Assembly: GCA_008973525.1 (NCBI GenBank)
Contig: WACJ01000552.1
Span: 744,001-808,000 of the forward strand
Direction: 5' to 3'
DNA from: Stenopsyche tienmushanensis
Lineage: Eukaryota; Arthropoda; Insecta; Trichoptera; Stenopsychidae
Length of the DNA stretch: 64,000 nucleotides
Both the position numbers and the translations under genes were made by a program. Shown one piece after another: positions 24,701 to 38,439 of the stretch; position 1 is the stretch's first letter, and the number at the start of each line of letters is the position of its first letter. The notes beneath the pieces were generated by a model. The model saw only the letters and a program-made list of their open reading frames with translations. It ran no database searches and was not told where the DNA came from.

Positions 24701-26897
24701 AAAAAATAATGACGATAAAATTTCATTGAGTTATCTCCTTATGTTCTGATTGAGTATTGTTAAGTTAAATTGGCATTATATGAAAGTAAATCTGTACAAG
24801 TGAAACAAATTCGATTTAATCTTAATTTCAAGTAGTTGAAGTAATTAAAAAATGTTGTTAAATAATGAAACGTCTTTGTCGAAAAATATCTTTGCTAATA
24901 TTGATGCATTAGCAAAGATACTGATTATATTTTTTAAGTTGAAAGTCTTGGTGAATTAATTGAACTATACTCCCATATAATGACTGACAAATTAAAACTG
25001 AGATGGCTTTTAGCAATCCATTTTATGGAACCATCATCAACCATTTTAACATGGTTTTTCATAGCGTATATATGTTTTTAAAAATACGGTCGCCAGCCAC
25101 ATCTCTTGTAGGATTCGAACCCAAGATGATTGAGTTACAAGTTCTATCGCTTAACTGCAGGACTAACTACAGGTCTTGAATGAATGAAAATGAGCTTTCG
25201 CCTATTTTAATGGTACGAAGTCAAATTTTGTTAAAAAATTTCTACGTACGTTAATGCTTTAACTTAATAACATACATATTATTTTCATTAAAAAATATAA
25301 TTGTGAATTGGAGTTTAGATGTGTTATCTGTTTATCGTTTGTGGGAATAGTCAAATGTTCAACAGGGCATTCATGTGATTGCATTTGTGCTAATTGAACG
25401 TGTAAATGAATACTTAAACAATTTAATTTAGTCATGAATAATGGCGATAATGGTAATAAAATTAAGTAAAATATTAAATTAAATTGGTAGTTAAGTAAGT
25501 CAGCGACTTATTGCCTTAATATTGCGACTTAATATTTTTAATTCGCTTCTGTAGAAACAAAGTCTTGAATATTTCGTCGAAGTCTTTAGTGTTCGGAAAT
25601 CATTGATTTTGTGTTAATTTCAGGAATTTTGAATGTGCTTTAATATTCAACAAAGTATATTGAACTAAATACAGAATCGCCAGGGTAATAATTAAAACGT
25701 TTATACGTTTATGGCATGGAACCAAATTTTTAGACGCGATACGTTTTGGTTGAAAATTCACGATGAGGGTCATTATCACGCAACGCACTCCCAATAACCA
25801 TCATTGCTATTATATTTCGGCTTAATTACAGCTTATCGTGTAATTAATGAAGTGAATTTGTTCGTGATGATAATGATTATGACCTCCAATGCGATGTCTA
25901 TCTGTGGGCGAATTTATTTAATCTCGACGAGCCGAGGCCCTGTTTTTCGGGCCGGAAGCCCTTTTCCGGAGAATGTTCAGCGAATTGATTGTCAACAAAG
26001 GTACGTGAGTTCCTATGTAGGGACACACAGGACGAAAAGGATTTACCTGTCCGCTCGCTCCACGTCGATGTCCCAAGTTTAAATTCCACGTTTGTTTAAT
26101 GTTCGTCCAGTTTTCGCAATTCTGGCAGCGAAGTCCCTATATCTATAATATTCTTGTATGTGCTACACGTTTTCGAACAGTTTTATACCAACGTCTGCGA
26201 TCGTAAAATGCTATCCTTTAGTCCGTATTACTGCATGCATGAAATTTTAAAGCCTCGTTTGGAGATGTCTGGAAATTTATATGTTGGCAATGGATTTTCA
26301 ATTCTTTATACGACCCAAGACATGTACGCTACGTGGATTTCCTCCATTATTAAAAAATGTTAGATAACTAACTAGAATTGATAAAAAGTATTTTTGTACA
26401 TTGATATATTTGACATTTTAATGATGGTTTTATTTTGGTTTTACGATAAAGTTACTTAAAGTAAGTTATTAAAATATATATTATAACAATAAATTTGGGA
26501 GATTAAAAGTTTTGATTATATATAAATAATGTTAGTCACATTGTGCAATTTTCAAGATGAAAAATTAAAATTGCATTATTATAAAACTGTTATAAATGAT
26601 TTCAAGTAATTTTCATATCAAATAGTCATGCGAATCAGGTAAATAATTCACGTCTTTGTTTCCAACCTCCCCAAATTTAGCAAGAGCATGCGACTTAATC
26701 ATATTTCGGCATTAGTGACTAAGTTTACCGCAGTTAATTCCATTCGACAAACTACGACATCGGTAAGTCGTGATTGGATTGTCCCAATCTATTTCGGGTA
26801 ACTTTGTAATCGGTTTGGGCAATTGTGGTTCTACTCCCACGAAGAAACTATTAATTGTCATGTCTTAAATATGCATACATTATGATATTAGAAATAC
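21729..26897 (-). other. Kif26 intron of 5.2 kb
   Basis: Phase-0 GT-AG intron. GC-elevated stretches at about 22700-22990, 24000-24600 and 25900-26100 contrast with AT-rich surroundings. The 24.3-kb island holds nested inverted repeats, and a tRNA-like fragment lies at 25.1 kb. No gene seen. Confidence 0.8.
25109..25170 (-). repeat. tRNA-derived fragment (tRNA-Thr-like pseudogene or SINE head)
   Basis: On the minus strand GGGTTCGAATCC at about 25111-25122 is a perfect RNA polymerase III B box. An A-box-like TTAGTCCTGCAGTTAAGCG lies upstream, and CTTGTAA occupies the anticodon-loop position (TGT, threonine). Stem pairing is too poor (about 3 of 5 in the anticodon arm) for a working tRNA. Best read as a tRNA pseudogene or the head of a SINE. 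Confidence 0.45.
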
Positions 26898-27113
26898 CTG
26901 CGAATCGTCGTGAGAGAAGATGGCATCGAAGGCAAACATCTTGGGTGCTGCTACGCCCACTTTTCTGTCTTCGGGGGCTGAGGAGGTCGCCTCACCACAT
27001 AGTGCCGGATCATAGAGGGTGACTTGCTTCTTCCGTTTGTCGAGGCTGAAGAATTGGGTAACTCCGGGCAGAGGTTCTGCGATGGGCGATGCCACCCTCA
27101 GCATCACTTTCAC
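26898..27113 (-). CDS. Kif26: KIF26-family kinesin, exon with the start of the motor domain
   Basis: This 216-bp, phase-0 exon (72 codons) has acceptor TTTCCAG and donor TCGCAG followed by GTATTT. It encodes VKVMLRVASPIAEPLPG, then FFSLDKRKKQVTLYDPALCG and VAAPKMFAFDAIFSHDDSQ (window residues 71-142). VKVMLRV is the first beta strand of the kinesin fold. The FSLDKRKKQVTLYDP and KMFAFDAIF stretches match the KIF26 pattern and join smoothly to TEICAS in the next exon. The GTG at 27113 is an internal Val codon, not a start: the frame continues into the exon at 55 kb. The upstream intron is about 28 kb, the largest seen here. Confidence 0.92.
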
Positions 27114-29573
27114 CTGGAAAAAATAAAAATAAAAAGATCAACAAATGAAAGCAAACATACGAAAAAAAACTTAGGTATTCCGAAGGAGTTTATTCATTAG
27201 TTGATTGGTAAATACGGCTAATTGATCGAGGGTAGTCTCAAAGGACTTTTAGTAGGGGCTTGATTGGCAGGAAAATAGCAGATTGATTCTTCTTAGGTAA
27301 TTTCTGATTGTATCGAAAAACTTTGCTATTGATCGTTCGGAAACGTAGTAATTAAGTGGAAACGACTTCTAAGACTGTCTGGATAATACAACACAACTTA
27401 ATTTCAACTTGAAAGAACTAATTAAATTGTATGAGCCATTTACTTGATATTTTTTATGCTGTTAGAATTCTGTGCATCAAGATTTTAGTACTTGATGTAT
27501 TATTTTTGTCAATACTTTTGCGAATGATATACGACTTTTCCCAATTAATATATTCCAATATAACAACGAAGCTTATCGGGATTTATCCGCGGACGTCAGC
27601 CCTCCCTCACATCATCTAGCAGTCGTAAAAAGAACGTAAAGAAAAGCACGAGGTGGCAGATTCGATTATGGGGCTGTCGTTCTCAAGCCCCCCGTCATTT
27701 TTCCAATATTTATATTGCTAACGAAACGTGATAATTCCGTTCACCTGGATGATGCGGCAGGACCATAAATCTGGGGCGCGCACGCCCCGGAGATAATATC
27801 ATAAAACATTCGCCGGGATTTAATTTTATGCAAGAATGCCCTCGCCCCGGATGACAACCCTATTTCTGCACCGACCGAAGGGTCCCCATATCAAAGTATT
27901 CATCAACCCCCTGCTTTATATCCGCAGACGCGTTTTCGGGAGTGAGCCATCATCGATATCAAAGTAGCGATGATTAAAAAAATAAACGAGAGCCTCAACA
28001 AATAACTCCTTTTTGACTTTGCGGTGGAGCTTGGAAGAAGGGGGAGATTATCTTGCTGAAAGGAAGACGATTGAAAGGAGAGCCAATCTGATGCAATTTC
28101 CACCAAACTGTCGTAGTTGTATTTTTTAATTAAACTCTACAATACCTTTATTAATTAGAGCCATTCAGATCTGACGTATAGATTGATTTAATTCATTCTT
28201 AGAAATTATATATAGTAACACATTTATTTTCCTCATCAACTCTCTTCATCACCATTCAAATTTGTAGATTCAATACAATATTAGATTTTGCAATTCGATT
28301 ATGAAACTTTTATTATCAACATTAAACTATTATATTTTAACCACTATTCAATTACATTATGTTAGATAACCTTACGATTTCGCAATGTTTATTCATCTTG
28401 AAATACCATTGTACACAAACACTTATAAAACTTTGCTGTTCTGATGGTTGTGAAGTTTTGTTTGTGATTCTTGGCAAGTTCTTGCATCTTTCAAGAAGCG
28501 TATCTGTTCTCAGCTTATGATTTATGTCATGAATGCGTGTGTACATGGTGCATTCACTATACACCATGACCAAAAATGTAATAAAAATATTTTAGAAACC
28601 AAAACATATTATGGATTTTAAAAATCACAGCCTAAGATGATCTACTAATGTTATAATTCAATGAAACCTAAATATGCCATAACTTGTAAATGTTTTTTTA
28701 TAATTCTAAATTTAATTAAACATGTTTGCTGTGTGTTTATATGTAGTTATTGGGTTACATACTCATATGCTTGATAACTTTTTTCAACAAATTCTTGTAA
28801 AGGGTCACAGTATTATCTCATCATGCGTTCGATATGGGTGGCTTGGGTGATCGCGTTCACGATCATCTCAAAAGAGAATATAGGTATTTTTGAAAGAATG
28901 CATAGCTTTCTTTGGGAGATAGCGAAATGCTACTTGAGACGACGATGTTTACTTTACTGGAAACCTTTCTGAAGTACATGGAGTCCATGTGAAGTTCTGT
29001 ATAATGTTTAAAAAGTGCACTTCAAAATCTTTCTTACAATCTGAATGTTATTCCAATGCTATGCATCTTACTCCTACAGCATCACCGTAGTTACATATTT
29101 TCTTTACGTGTTCTATTACTAATCTATCCATGGACTCTGTTACTCGAGTAAGAATCATTATAAGCTGAAAAACCTTACGTGTTTTAAGGAGGATGAAACA
29201 AGGGAAGTTAGAGATTGTGTCCAATTCATCCCTTAGTATCGATAATAAGTTATTTGAATTAGATGAAGAAATACGTGTGCACAAATTAATAGCTCCTATG
29301 TTGACTCTAAAACGGTTTTTTTTGTGCAATCTGTGATCCATCAAAACTAGTTCATAATTTTGGTTTTAATAATATTTCAGTTATGTATAATATCCGTATA
29401 AAACATATTTAATAAATACTTTACTGGGGAAAATGTTAAATTTTAAACAGGATGTACAAAATGAACTTTTTTAGACTCAAAACCAGTGTGAGGCAATGGA
29501 ATTAAAAAGCTACCTGTGAGATGGCGAGAAATTGTAGGAAATTGGAGAAAATTATGTTTTATTTGCATTGTTT

Positions 29574-29591
29574 AAAAAAAAAAAAAAAAAA
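29574..29591 (+). repeat. Poly(A) run of 18
   Basis: Eighteen consecutive A. Could be a microsatellite or the tail of a decayed retroelement; no coding relic was recognised next to it. Confidence 0.8.
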
Positions 29592-31580
29592 TGTCCCAAA
29601 AATGCGCATGAACTTTTGGACTGACCTGATAATTGAATATGGCATAATACATATTCAGATCGAATGTTCATCTGAAAATATTTTGGATGAATTTATGGCT
29701 TAATAATTGCCGCAAAATGTTTAATATGCGATGCAAACATCGATCGTTTTATTGTTCGAATTATTTTACTTGAATTTCAAACAAATTGGATCCCAGCGGG
29801 TTGCTTCATTTGCATAAAATCAAGGCGCACATTTTGAAGCTCGCACTGATGGGAAGCGCGCCGTACAGTGAGGCTCGTTAACGCGTCAAAATCTCATAAA
29901 CGATAAATCAACACGTCTTTTCGAGTGTTAACAACATAAAATATGCATTTATGATGTCGCCGAATGAGCGTCAGGCAAATTGCATTCGATTAGTTGCAGT
30001 AACGAGATGGGAACATCGCTTGGGGTTATGTGTCCCGCAGGAAGCGTGCGGCTTTATGCGCAAACATGCTCTTTGCTTTTACAACTACACGACATCTGTG
30101 TAATTTTGCAATATAAATTTTACTGCCTGGCATGAAAAAGTGTGTCATAAAAATTTCCATGTATATGAAGTGCGTAAGGAACGGATTACTTGACTAGTTC
30201 GCTGAAGTATCGCGAAAATATTTTCGGCGTGGACGAGGGGCTTAGCACTGAGGCGATTAATGCATTTAAAGGTAATTGTGATGGATCGTTTGTTTGATGA
30301 GATTAGAGAATTGATGGCACTGCTGACAATGAACTTTTAATGGATATCCTAATTGAAATGAAAAACTGTTCTGTCCCCGTATATCCCTCGGATCGCTTTC
30401 CAGACGTGTTTAATCTTATGGTGATATCGATTCCTGCAGTGGCGAAAAACATTTTTAAAGTCACTATGCAATTGAAAATTTAATTAACCAAGTGACAAAC
30501 AACCTTTTCAGACATTAGATTTACTTGATAAGATCTATTTATTAATAAAGCCATCAACCTGATGATAGTTATAGGTGTGATGTTTATATTATTTTAAGCC
30601 ATTCTATGATAGCAATCGGGATATTTTACATGAATTATATTAACATCGGGATTTAATTGATGTTTGTATTTTTATAGCATCAAATATTGTGAATTCTAGA
30701 AATTAACAGAAATATACGTAAAAGTAAATACAATATTCCATTTGAAGAAATACAGCATGTATGACTTTTTTAATAAAATAATCAAACATTTATAGAAGCA
30801 TTGAAGAATATTTTCTTGACATTCTGTTGCAGTTCATGATTAGTGTTATTCATTGGTCAACTTATCTGATTGATCCATTTGAGTGATTAAAAATAGTTCA
30901 TATTAAGATATGGATAAGCATAGATTATCATTGCCTTAAATACATTCACTTCGTCATAAGGTCTATATTATAGGGATGTTTTGCACACGAAATCACTGTT
31001 TTTGAATTTCACAATATATTTTTGATCTGAAAAATACCATTATTTAATGCAATTGGCTTAAAAAATACTTTTGCTATGTTTCAAACATACTATTCATGTG
31101 CCTAAATGTCAGGGTTGTCAAAATTATATTTTTATTCAAATCATAATAAATTTTTAATCTTTGGTCGTAATAGCACAAAATAACTCTTTTTGTATTTTGC
31201 AACGTTTTTTTATCTAAATAAATCATTATTTTATACAATCAAAGCCAGTATTTATACAATGTAAATCAGAAAAGCTGCAGTCTACCAAGGTTTTAGCGTT
31301 GTGGACATTAATAACAATTTTAGAAATCAGTAAATAACGAATATATAAATGTCTTATACAAAGAAGACTGAAGCTTTTTAACAATAATCACACTCAGCCC
31401 TTTTTTGCCCAAAATGTTTAGCTTTGTAGGAATAAATAAAAAAAATATAACACAATGGGTGGTAAGATTTGAATGGCAACACATAAATGTCCTTTATTTT
31501 TAGGTATCCTTGTTCAGTTTTTAATGTTTCTGTCTTGTATATATAAGAATTTTTACACAAATAATGCTATTTATGTATTA

Positions 31581-32392
31581 GGTTGTCCCATAAGTTTCTT
31601 TCGTAAATGAACACAAATCTAATCATAGCCATGGTTGAAGAAAACCTGCGATATACTGTTTGCGAAATAGCTAACAAGCTAGAAATTTCCCGAACATCCG
31701 TCCATAATCATCTGACAAAATCGGGCTACATCAATCGTTCAGATGTGTGGTTTCCTCATGAACTGACTGACTCAAATAAACTTCAGCGTATTTCAACATG
31801 CAATCTTCTTCTCCAACGATATAATAGCCAACCTTTTTTGAAAAGACTTATCACTGGAGATGAAAGTTGGTTACTTTATGAGAATATCCAACGTAATCGA
31901 TCTTGGACCAAGGGTACACTGTAGCTACACCTGTAGTTTAGCTGTAGCTAAACCTAACCTACACCCAAAAAAAGTTTTGCCATACATTTGGTGGTACTGG
32001 AAGGGGGTAGTTTATTATGAGCTACTTCAGCAAGGTGAAACGATCAATTTAACAAAATATTGTTTCCAACTAGATAATCTAAAGGGCCAGAAAACGGCCA
32101 GAATTACCGAACAGACGAGGCGTTGTTTTTCATCACGATAACGCCAGGCCTTATGTGTCTTTGCCCGTTAGAAATAAATTATTATCATTTGACTGGGATG
32201 TTTTACCTCATCCTCCATACTCTCCGGACATTGCCCCTTCAGATTATTATTTATTTCTTTCATTAAAAAATTCTTTACGAGGAAGGAAATAGAATAGAAT
32301 GGATCATATATTATTTAATAAATTTTGATGTAATACAAATTATTGGTTATTTTTTTCTTAATATGAAAACGAAAGAAACTTATGGGACACCC
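31581..32392 (+). mobile_element. Internally deleted mariner element (mellifera-type)
   Basis: Complete at both ends: 24-bp terminal repeats at 31581-31604 and 32369-32392 start GGTTGTCCCATAAGTTTC and GGGTGTCCCATAAGTTTC, one mismatch apart, and a TA duplication flanks them at 31579-31580 and 32393-32394. At 812 bp it lacks about a third of a normal 1.3-kb mariner: the 5' UTR and first 80-90 codons of transposase are gone and the 3' end is shortened. It interrupts the 28-kb Kif26 intron. The nearly perfect ends suggest fairly recent mobility, presumably using transposase made elsewhere. Confidence 0.92.
31607..32290 (+). pseudogene. Mariner transposase remnant, frameshifted
   Basis: Cut-and-paste DDD transposase relic. 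An ATG-started frame at 31607-31924 gives the second helix-turn-helix (TVCEIANKLEISRTSVHNHL), then FPHELTDSNK and the first catalytic Asp in TGDESW (31859-31861). A short GTAGCT/TAGCTG-rich repeat near 31915-31960 breaks the frame. Coding resumes as LHPKKVLPYIWWYWKGVVYYE and, in another frame, RRGVVFHHDNARPY (second Asp 32137-32139) and PYSPDIAPSDYYLF, ending at a stop near 32290. The second and third Asp are 34 residues apart (DD34D). All three catalytic residues survive but the N-terminal DNA-binding part is deleted and frames are broken, so it is not functional. The sequence pattern fits the mellifera subfamily. Confidence 0.9.
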
Positions 32393-35300
32393 TAATATTT
32401 TTCCCATATAAAAACTTCCTATTCAAATAATTTTATCCTAATTTGATCATATGTGGAAGACAAATGGATAAACACCACACAAAAATGATTACGGATAATA
32501 TACGATACCTAGAGAAGATTTATATTGTAAGCCTATTGATATTATCGTACCCTCTTTATCCATAAAAATAATAAACATTTAGTGCTAATATAAAATCTAT
32601 TAAGACGTGAAGTGTTTAAGCGCCAAAATGATGAATGCTTATTTCACCTGGGCGAAATCCTCCTTAGGCTCAATTCTCACCCAACTTGCAGGATAAATAT
32701 AATATGATATAAGTGCATAATATACCCAGTCTGGCAAAGTATCATAGATCGTATTAACTTTGTGAAGTACGAGACATAAATCATTGCCGCGTATTTCCAC
32801 CCTCTTAGCGCCACGTGTTCTGCACGCAGTTATGCCACGGCGTACCTAAAACAGGTATACAATAATAAACTTCTGTCGGTACACGATATCCATCTTGCCG
32901 CCAGGTGAATACTGCAAGGGGATTCAACCCTGGCCAAAGGCTGCACCCAAAGATTTTTCTCAAAATTTTTAATCCCAAAAAATCAGTGCAAAATTGTTGT
33001 AATTTCAAATTTAGAATATAGGATCCGTTGAATGGACCAGCAGGCTTTTTTCATTTTTATTAGAAGATGTATTTAAGCAAAAATATTTTGTTATGTTTAA
33101 ATAAAAGAACTTCATCTAAATTTATCTAAATATGAACATCAAAAATTTGGAGCCTTCCCAAAATCACGCAAACGGACAAACGACGCAATCTTTAATACGT
33201 ATTCTAATGTCATGTGATGATATTTTTGAATCACGATAAGATTCGTCGGCTTCACAGTCGAATAGTGGTGCTTGAGTAGGTCATCATATTTCACGCACCG
33301 CCTTTCTCGCCCGGCAGGGGTAAGTCCTCCCCTCTTTTAAGAGTCGTATTTTAAAACGGTAGCACATAAAAACGGGATTGTAATAATATTAAGTAGAGAC
33401 GAGCGTTTTCTCATATCGCTTCAGGCTCTACAACAGGAGATGTTACGGCCCACGACATAATGGTGGAGCATGTGACGTACCTAGCGACGGGGATGATGGA
33501 TGAATAAAGTCGGAAAATTGCGCATGCACGATATATTTCCACTATTTATTTGAAAAATGTCATCTGAGACGATAATATATGTGCTTTTGATTTCCACACA
33601 AATTTTAAAAAAATCCGATCGAAAAAACTATACTTGAACGAAGAATACAGAATCAATTTGAAGTTATTTGACAATAATAAATGCACGATAAAAGTAAGTA
33701 CATTTTAAGGAAAAAGGAACACAATGCCAATCGAACATTTTTGATATAAGAAACTAAGGATTGAGATCTTTCTAAAGCCTATGATGCAATAGCGCTTAGA
33801 CTTCGGTTCACTGTCGCAACTGTGGATTTAATAAGCACTTCAAAATATACTTGTCTGTTAAACAAGAGCTTCATATAACGTTCGATAAAATTGTTTTGAG
33901 ACTGCTCTTTCGCGATGTGAATATTAGGGTGCATGACATACGCAACGATATATCGACGTTAGCACTTTGCGCAAGTGTTGCCAACGATGATATATCGTAT
34001 TTTGGCACTAATAGGGTAAATATTGCTGACAAAGTGATTGAAATGTCAGAATGCAGTTCACATTAGCAATACGAACAGATGAAATATAGATTATAATCGG
34101 AATACAATCTAAACGAGCATTATTTTATCCCAAACAACTGCGAACCATATGCATTTTAAATTTGCGTCGTTTTCATTTTTTACGGCCATTCGTTAATCAA
34201 AATGAGTGTAATTTTTAAATAAATTGATACTGAGCGGTTGGTATTAATGGGGGGCCATTACAAGTTTCAATTTGAAAACGCCGATTGATGGCAAGCGAAA
34301 CCTTGCAATTTATATCCGTCATATTTTCCAATTAATCGCATCCGAAGGCATCAGAATTCTGCCTCCGAAAGGATAACAGTTTTAAATGGACTTTCTGAAC
34401 ATCAATCAATTCCGCGCGAGGCATCTCTTGCAGTACTTGAATCGAGATAAATTTTCCATTTCGCATTCATGATATGCACTATCAAAACGGGGACGTTATC
34501 TCAAAGAAGGAGCATAAAGTCACTGTGATGATGTTCCACCCACTTAGGCATGAAAGAGGCGGCGGAGGTCCGGGGAACTCCTCGCACTGGAGGGCCATAA
34601 AATGCGACCTTTTTACCGGGAGGATTGCACTGCAATTGGCCACCGACATAAAGGCTCAAGAATGAGTAGGAAGTGCACAGCCTACCTCCGCTGGCCTGTC
34701 TCCAAGACGGTAGGTGTCTTGGGAGGCGACAAGGGAGCAGGTGTCCTATGCTTGAATTGATGCTCCATCATCAATACGAGCTTATTGAACGGCTATTTTC
34801 GACAGAGAAAATCTATCAAGCAATTTGATTAGGCTTGGAATATTCTTTATAAGATGTATTATATTATTCCTTGACAGCCTTATAAATCATGAAAAGATCG
34901 ATATATAAAAAGTACAATAGTATTGATAAATATAATAAATTATATTAATCTATATGTGTGTATAAATTTAAATGTATATCTGCTTGGATTTGTGAAATTT
35001 TGCATAGATATGCCATAGGAATTTAACACTTTCACCGGATATAGATGTGTATTATATTGAATGTCATTGTTTTAATTTTTACAGTTGCACTAGGGAGCCC
35101 CAACGTAGATATAATCACCCCATCTTCTAGATATTACACTTCCCCTATATGGACAAAATTTTGCATACGTCATTACTCTTTAAAGCTTATACCAGACAAA
35201 AGCTTCAGCATTCTAAGCACTTATTTTAAAATATAATTATATCTAGTTTCTAAGCAATGTTATGCATAGTCTGATATATAAAGCTGTTGCCACCATGTTT

Positions 35301-38300
35301 TCAACTTCTAATTAATTAAAATTAAATTTTTATCATAAAAGTTTTCATGGAATCGTGAAAGTTCTACAACTTTTTTAGCACTTTTAGCTTTATATGCAAA
35401 ATGTATACATATTTTTTTAAAAAAATTACATTACTTAAATAAATTTATATTCTGTGTCGTTCATTTTGTTAAGATCTCAAGTATTAATGTCGTCAATATC
35501 TTCTTTACTAACAACAAGAACAATATTAATTATGCGCTCATATTTGTCGTGTGTTTGGGATATAATATTATCCTTTGAAACCTCCTTCGGCTATAATTTT
35601 CTTCAACATGCATTTAATGACAAAAGTTTAAACTTCTTACTATGCATAACAAATAATATACACTTAGGCCTCGTATAACACGCTCATATGATTTCACAAA
35701 AATATCGTGTAAAACAAATTTGTTTTAAACGTTGAGTTTTAAAGTTCGTACAAAAATAGTTTGCGTTTCAAAAATACAACCAATTGTCTCCTTTTAGCAA
35801 ATAAATCTAAAAAAAATTTTTTTGATAAAGGACCAAAATATTTAAATTTTAAGAGTCATTTTGGAAATAAAAATATGTTCTGTGAATGTATTTGATTGAA
35901 GTGGTACATTAAATCAGTTGGTTCATTACTTTGACATAGCAAACTTTTGGAGAGCAGCATTTCGTTTTGCTTTGAGTGTCGTTAGTCCATCCGTACATAC
36001 GTTTTATTTTACGATTTTGTCATAAATACAAAGGCTTAGGAGTGTGTGGAGAACGCAATGAAGAGGCGGAGAACGTGGTTAGGGAATTGCGGCGCATCGA
36101 GACAACCCGTCTATTTTACCAAGATCGTCTACAAACTGGGATCTTCCGCAACTTTTTCGAAGACTTTGTTGATGGCGTCAACAATGCTGCTTGAAATATT
36201 TACAAGAAACACGATACACAATATAATTTCGATTAGTTTTTATTCGGAAACGAACACTAAAATTTTTATGCAGTATGTGTTTTTGTCATAAATTTTGTTG
36301 TTCAAGTATAAAACGCGAAGTTTGATGTCGATGGCATGAGTTTCAAGGGCACAGTACTAAAACATGAGCACGCATCGTTGGAGGGTTGAGTCAACGCGCC
36401 GAATCAATTTATTACATTTTTATTATTCTCCTTTTAGGGTCTTAAGGACTGTTCGCTCCGGATTTATGACTGCCTGGGTACTCTTCCTGATCAATATCTA
36501 ACCGAAAAATGGGCGAAACATGATCGGAGGAGGAGGACTTCTGCCGAAGGTGGCTCTCGCATCATCATGTTTATGCCGTTTCTCCTCTCAATGCGATAGA
36601 TGTATGGCGGAGCTTTACTGCCAATAGATAGGGTAAAATTGGATGAACACAAGTGGCGGTTTTTACGAACAAGATTACGCACACCATTTACGTTTGGGCG
36701 CGGATTCCTCACGAATCTCTGAAGAAAATCATAAAAAGCTCCCCCCCAGAGAAAGAAGCATTTGCTGATTTAGAACCCGCCCGGAGGCTCTCATATTTCG
36801 TATAAACAAGGATACGCACTTCTGCTAAAAATGTATTGAATTACAGATCCATTTGGAATCGAAAAACTGCTAGAAGCATATGAGCAAAATATATCCACTC
36901 TTAAGATTGTAGTGCCAACAAAAGGATCGAAAATTTATGTTAAAATTGATTGCTTGCGGTACAATACGAAATATTTATCGTTCACAGATTTTTCTGTATT
37001 AATACTTTTAATATTAAACCACGCAATCTGGCTGGGATATTTTTCCTAATATATGGAATAATATCCTATTTTATTTATTATTTTTGCAGATTCCCACGGA
37101 TATACAAACGACAACCGATGATTTCAGTCCATTATAACTATTCATTCATGTACATTGAGATATCAATAGAAGATAATGCTTATGTTTGACATAGCACTTT
37201 ATATTATGATTAAGTAATTTTCCATTTTTATATGTATATCCATGAATTGTATTTGTTGATATTTTTTGTATTATCACATTCGAATATTTGACTAATTTAT
37301 CAAATATAGCAATATCTTAATAGTTTGCAAGGATTGTTAATAAAGTATGGGTGTGCAGTTTTACAGATACAATTATTACACCCCTATATAATTAAAAATG
37401 ATGAAAATGTAACTAATATTACATAATGTTACCGCCAAAGGGCTGTTTCGATTACTATGGAACCATTTGATCTTATTGATATGGACCTGACTAGTTGATA
37501 TTAGTTGATACCTGACTTTCACCTATTTGTTCCAGCTATGTCTATTTCTTCCAGTTTTCTCCCAGTCTGATCAATAAAATATTGTTTGATTGTGCCCGGT
37601 CGGGCCTAAACCCCGAAGTTCGAATATTTAGATGCAACATATTATAATTACTCCTCGCCTATACAATTTGACAACATTTTTTGCGGCCTAACCACTTTTG
37701 ACTACTTCTAACTACTATGCTTATATGATTTTATTTATTGGTCACTTGATACTCAGTTTATCTACTATTCATTACTACTTTTACAAATCAGGGCCTTGTC
37801 ACTCGCTATATCTCGACACAGTCGACCCTACCCAACAATATGGGGCATGATGAACATTTACCGGTTTGGAGCCAAGAAGCTTAGGAACAGACCAAGGAAA
37901 AGAACACCAAATAGACGGACTTGAGGAGAGGCATATGAAGAACTTCACTTTGCAACGTTAACAGCAATGTCGAAAAAAACGAAAACAAATCTTTACCTAT
38001 ATTTTTGCCTTCTGAAGTACATATTTTTAGAGAAAATACAAAATATTTAAATGCTATCACCAAACAAGTTCAATGTTAATGTTTCTAATGTCAAAAAAAT
38101 TATCAAACCTAGGAAATAAATCAAATAATATTGATTATAATGAAAAGGAAGATTGTCTTTGTAAAGTTAAAAATTAGCTAAATGTAATAAGTTAAGATTA
38201 TTCATACTAATGATGACATGAAATATTTTTGCATCAACAAATTCCCTTTTTAACATTTGAATATTGTCTTAAATTGAATCAAAACATAAAATGTATTAAA

Positions 38301-38439
38301 AAAAAATCTTTGACTTATGCCAAGTCCATGAGCTTATATATAGGATTCACAGAAGTTAAAAATGTTGTTTATAAAGGTCAATCAAACAAAATAATAGGAA
38401 AATGCCTTCTAGTCGATCTAAACAATCGAAAGATCCTCT

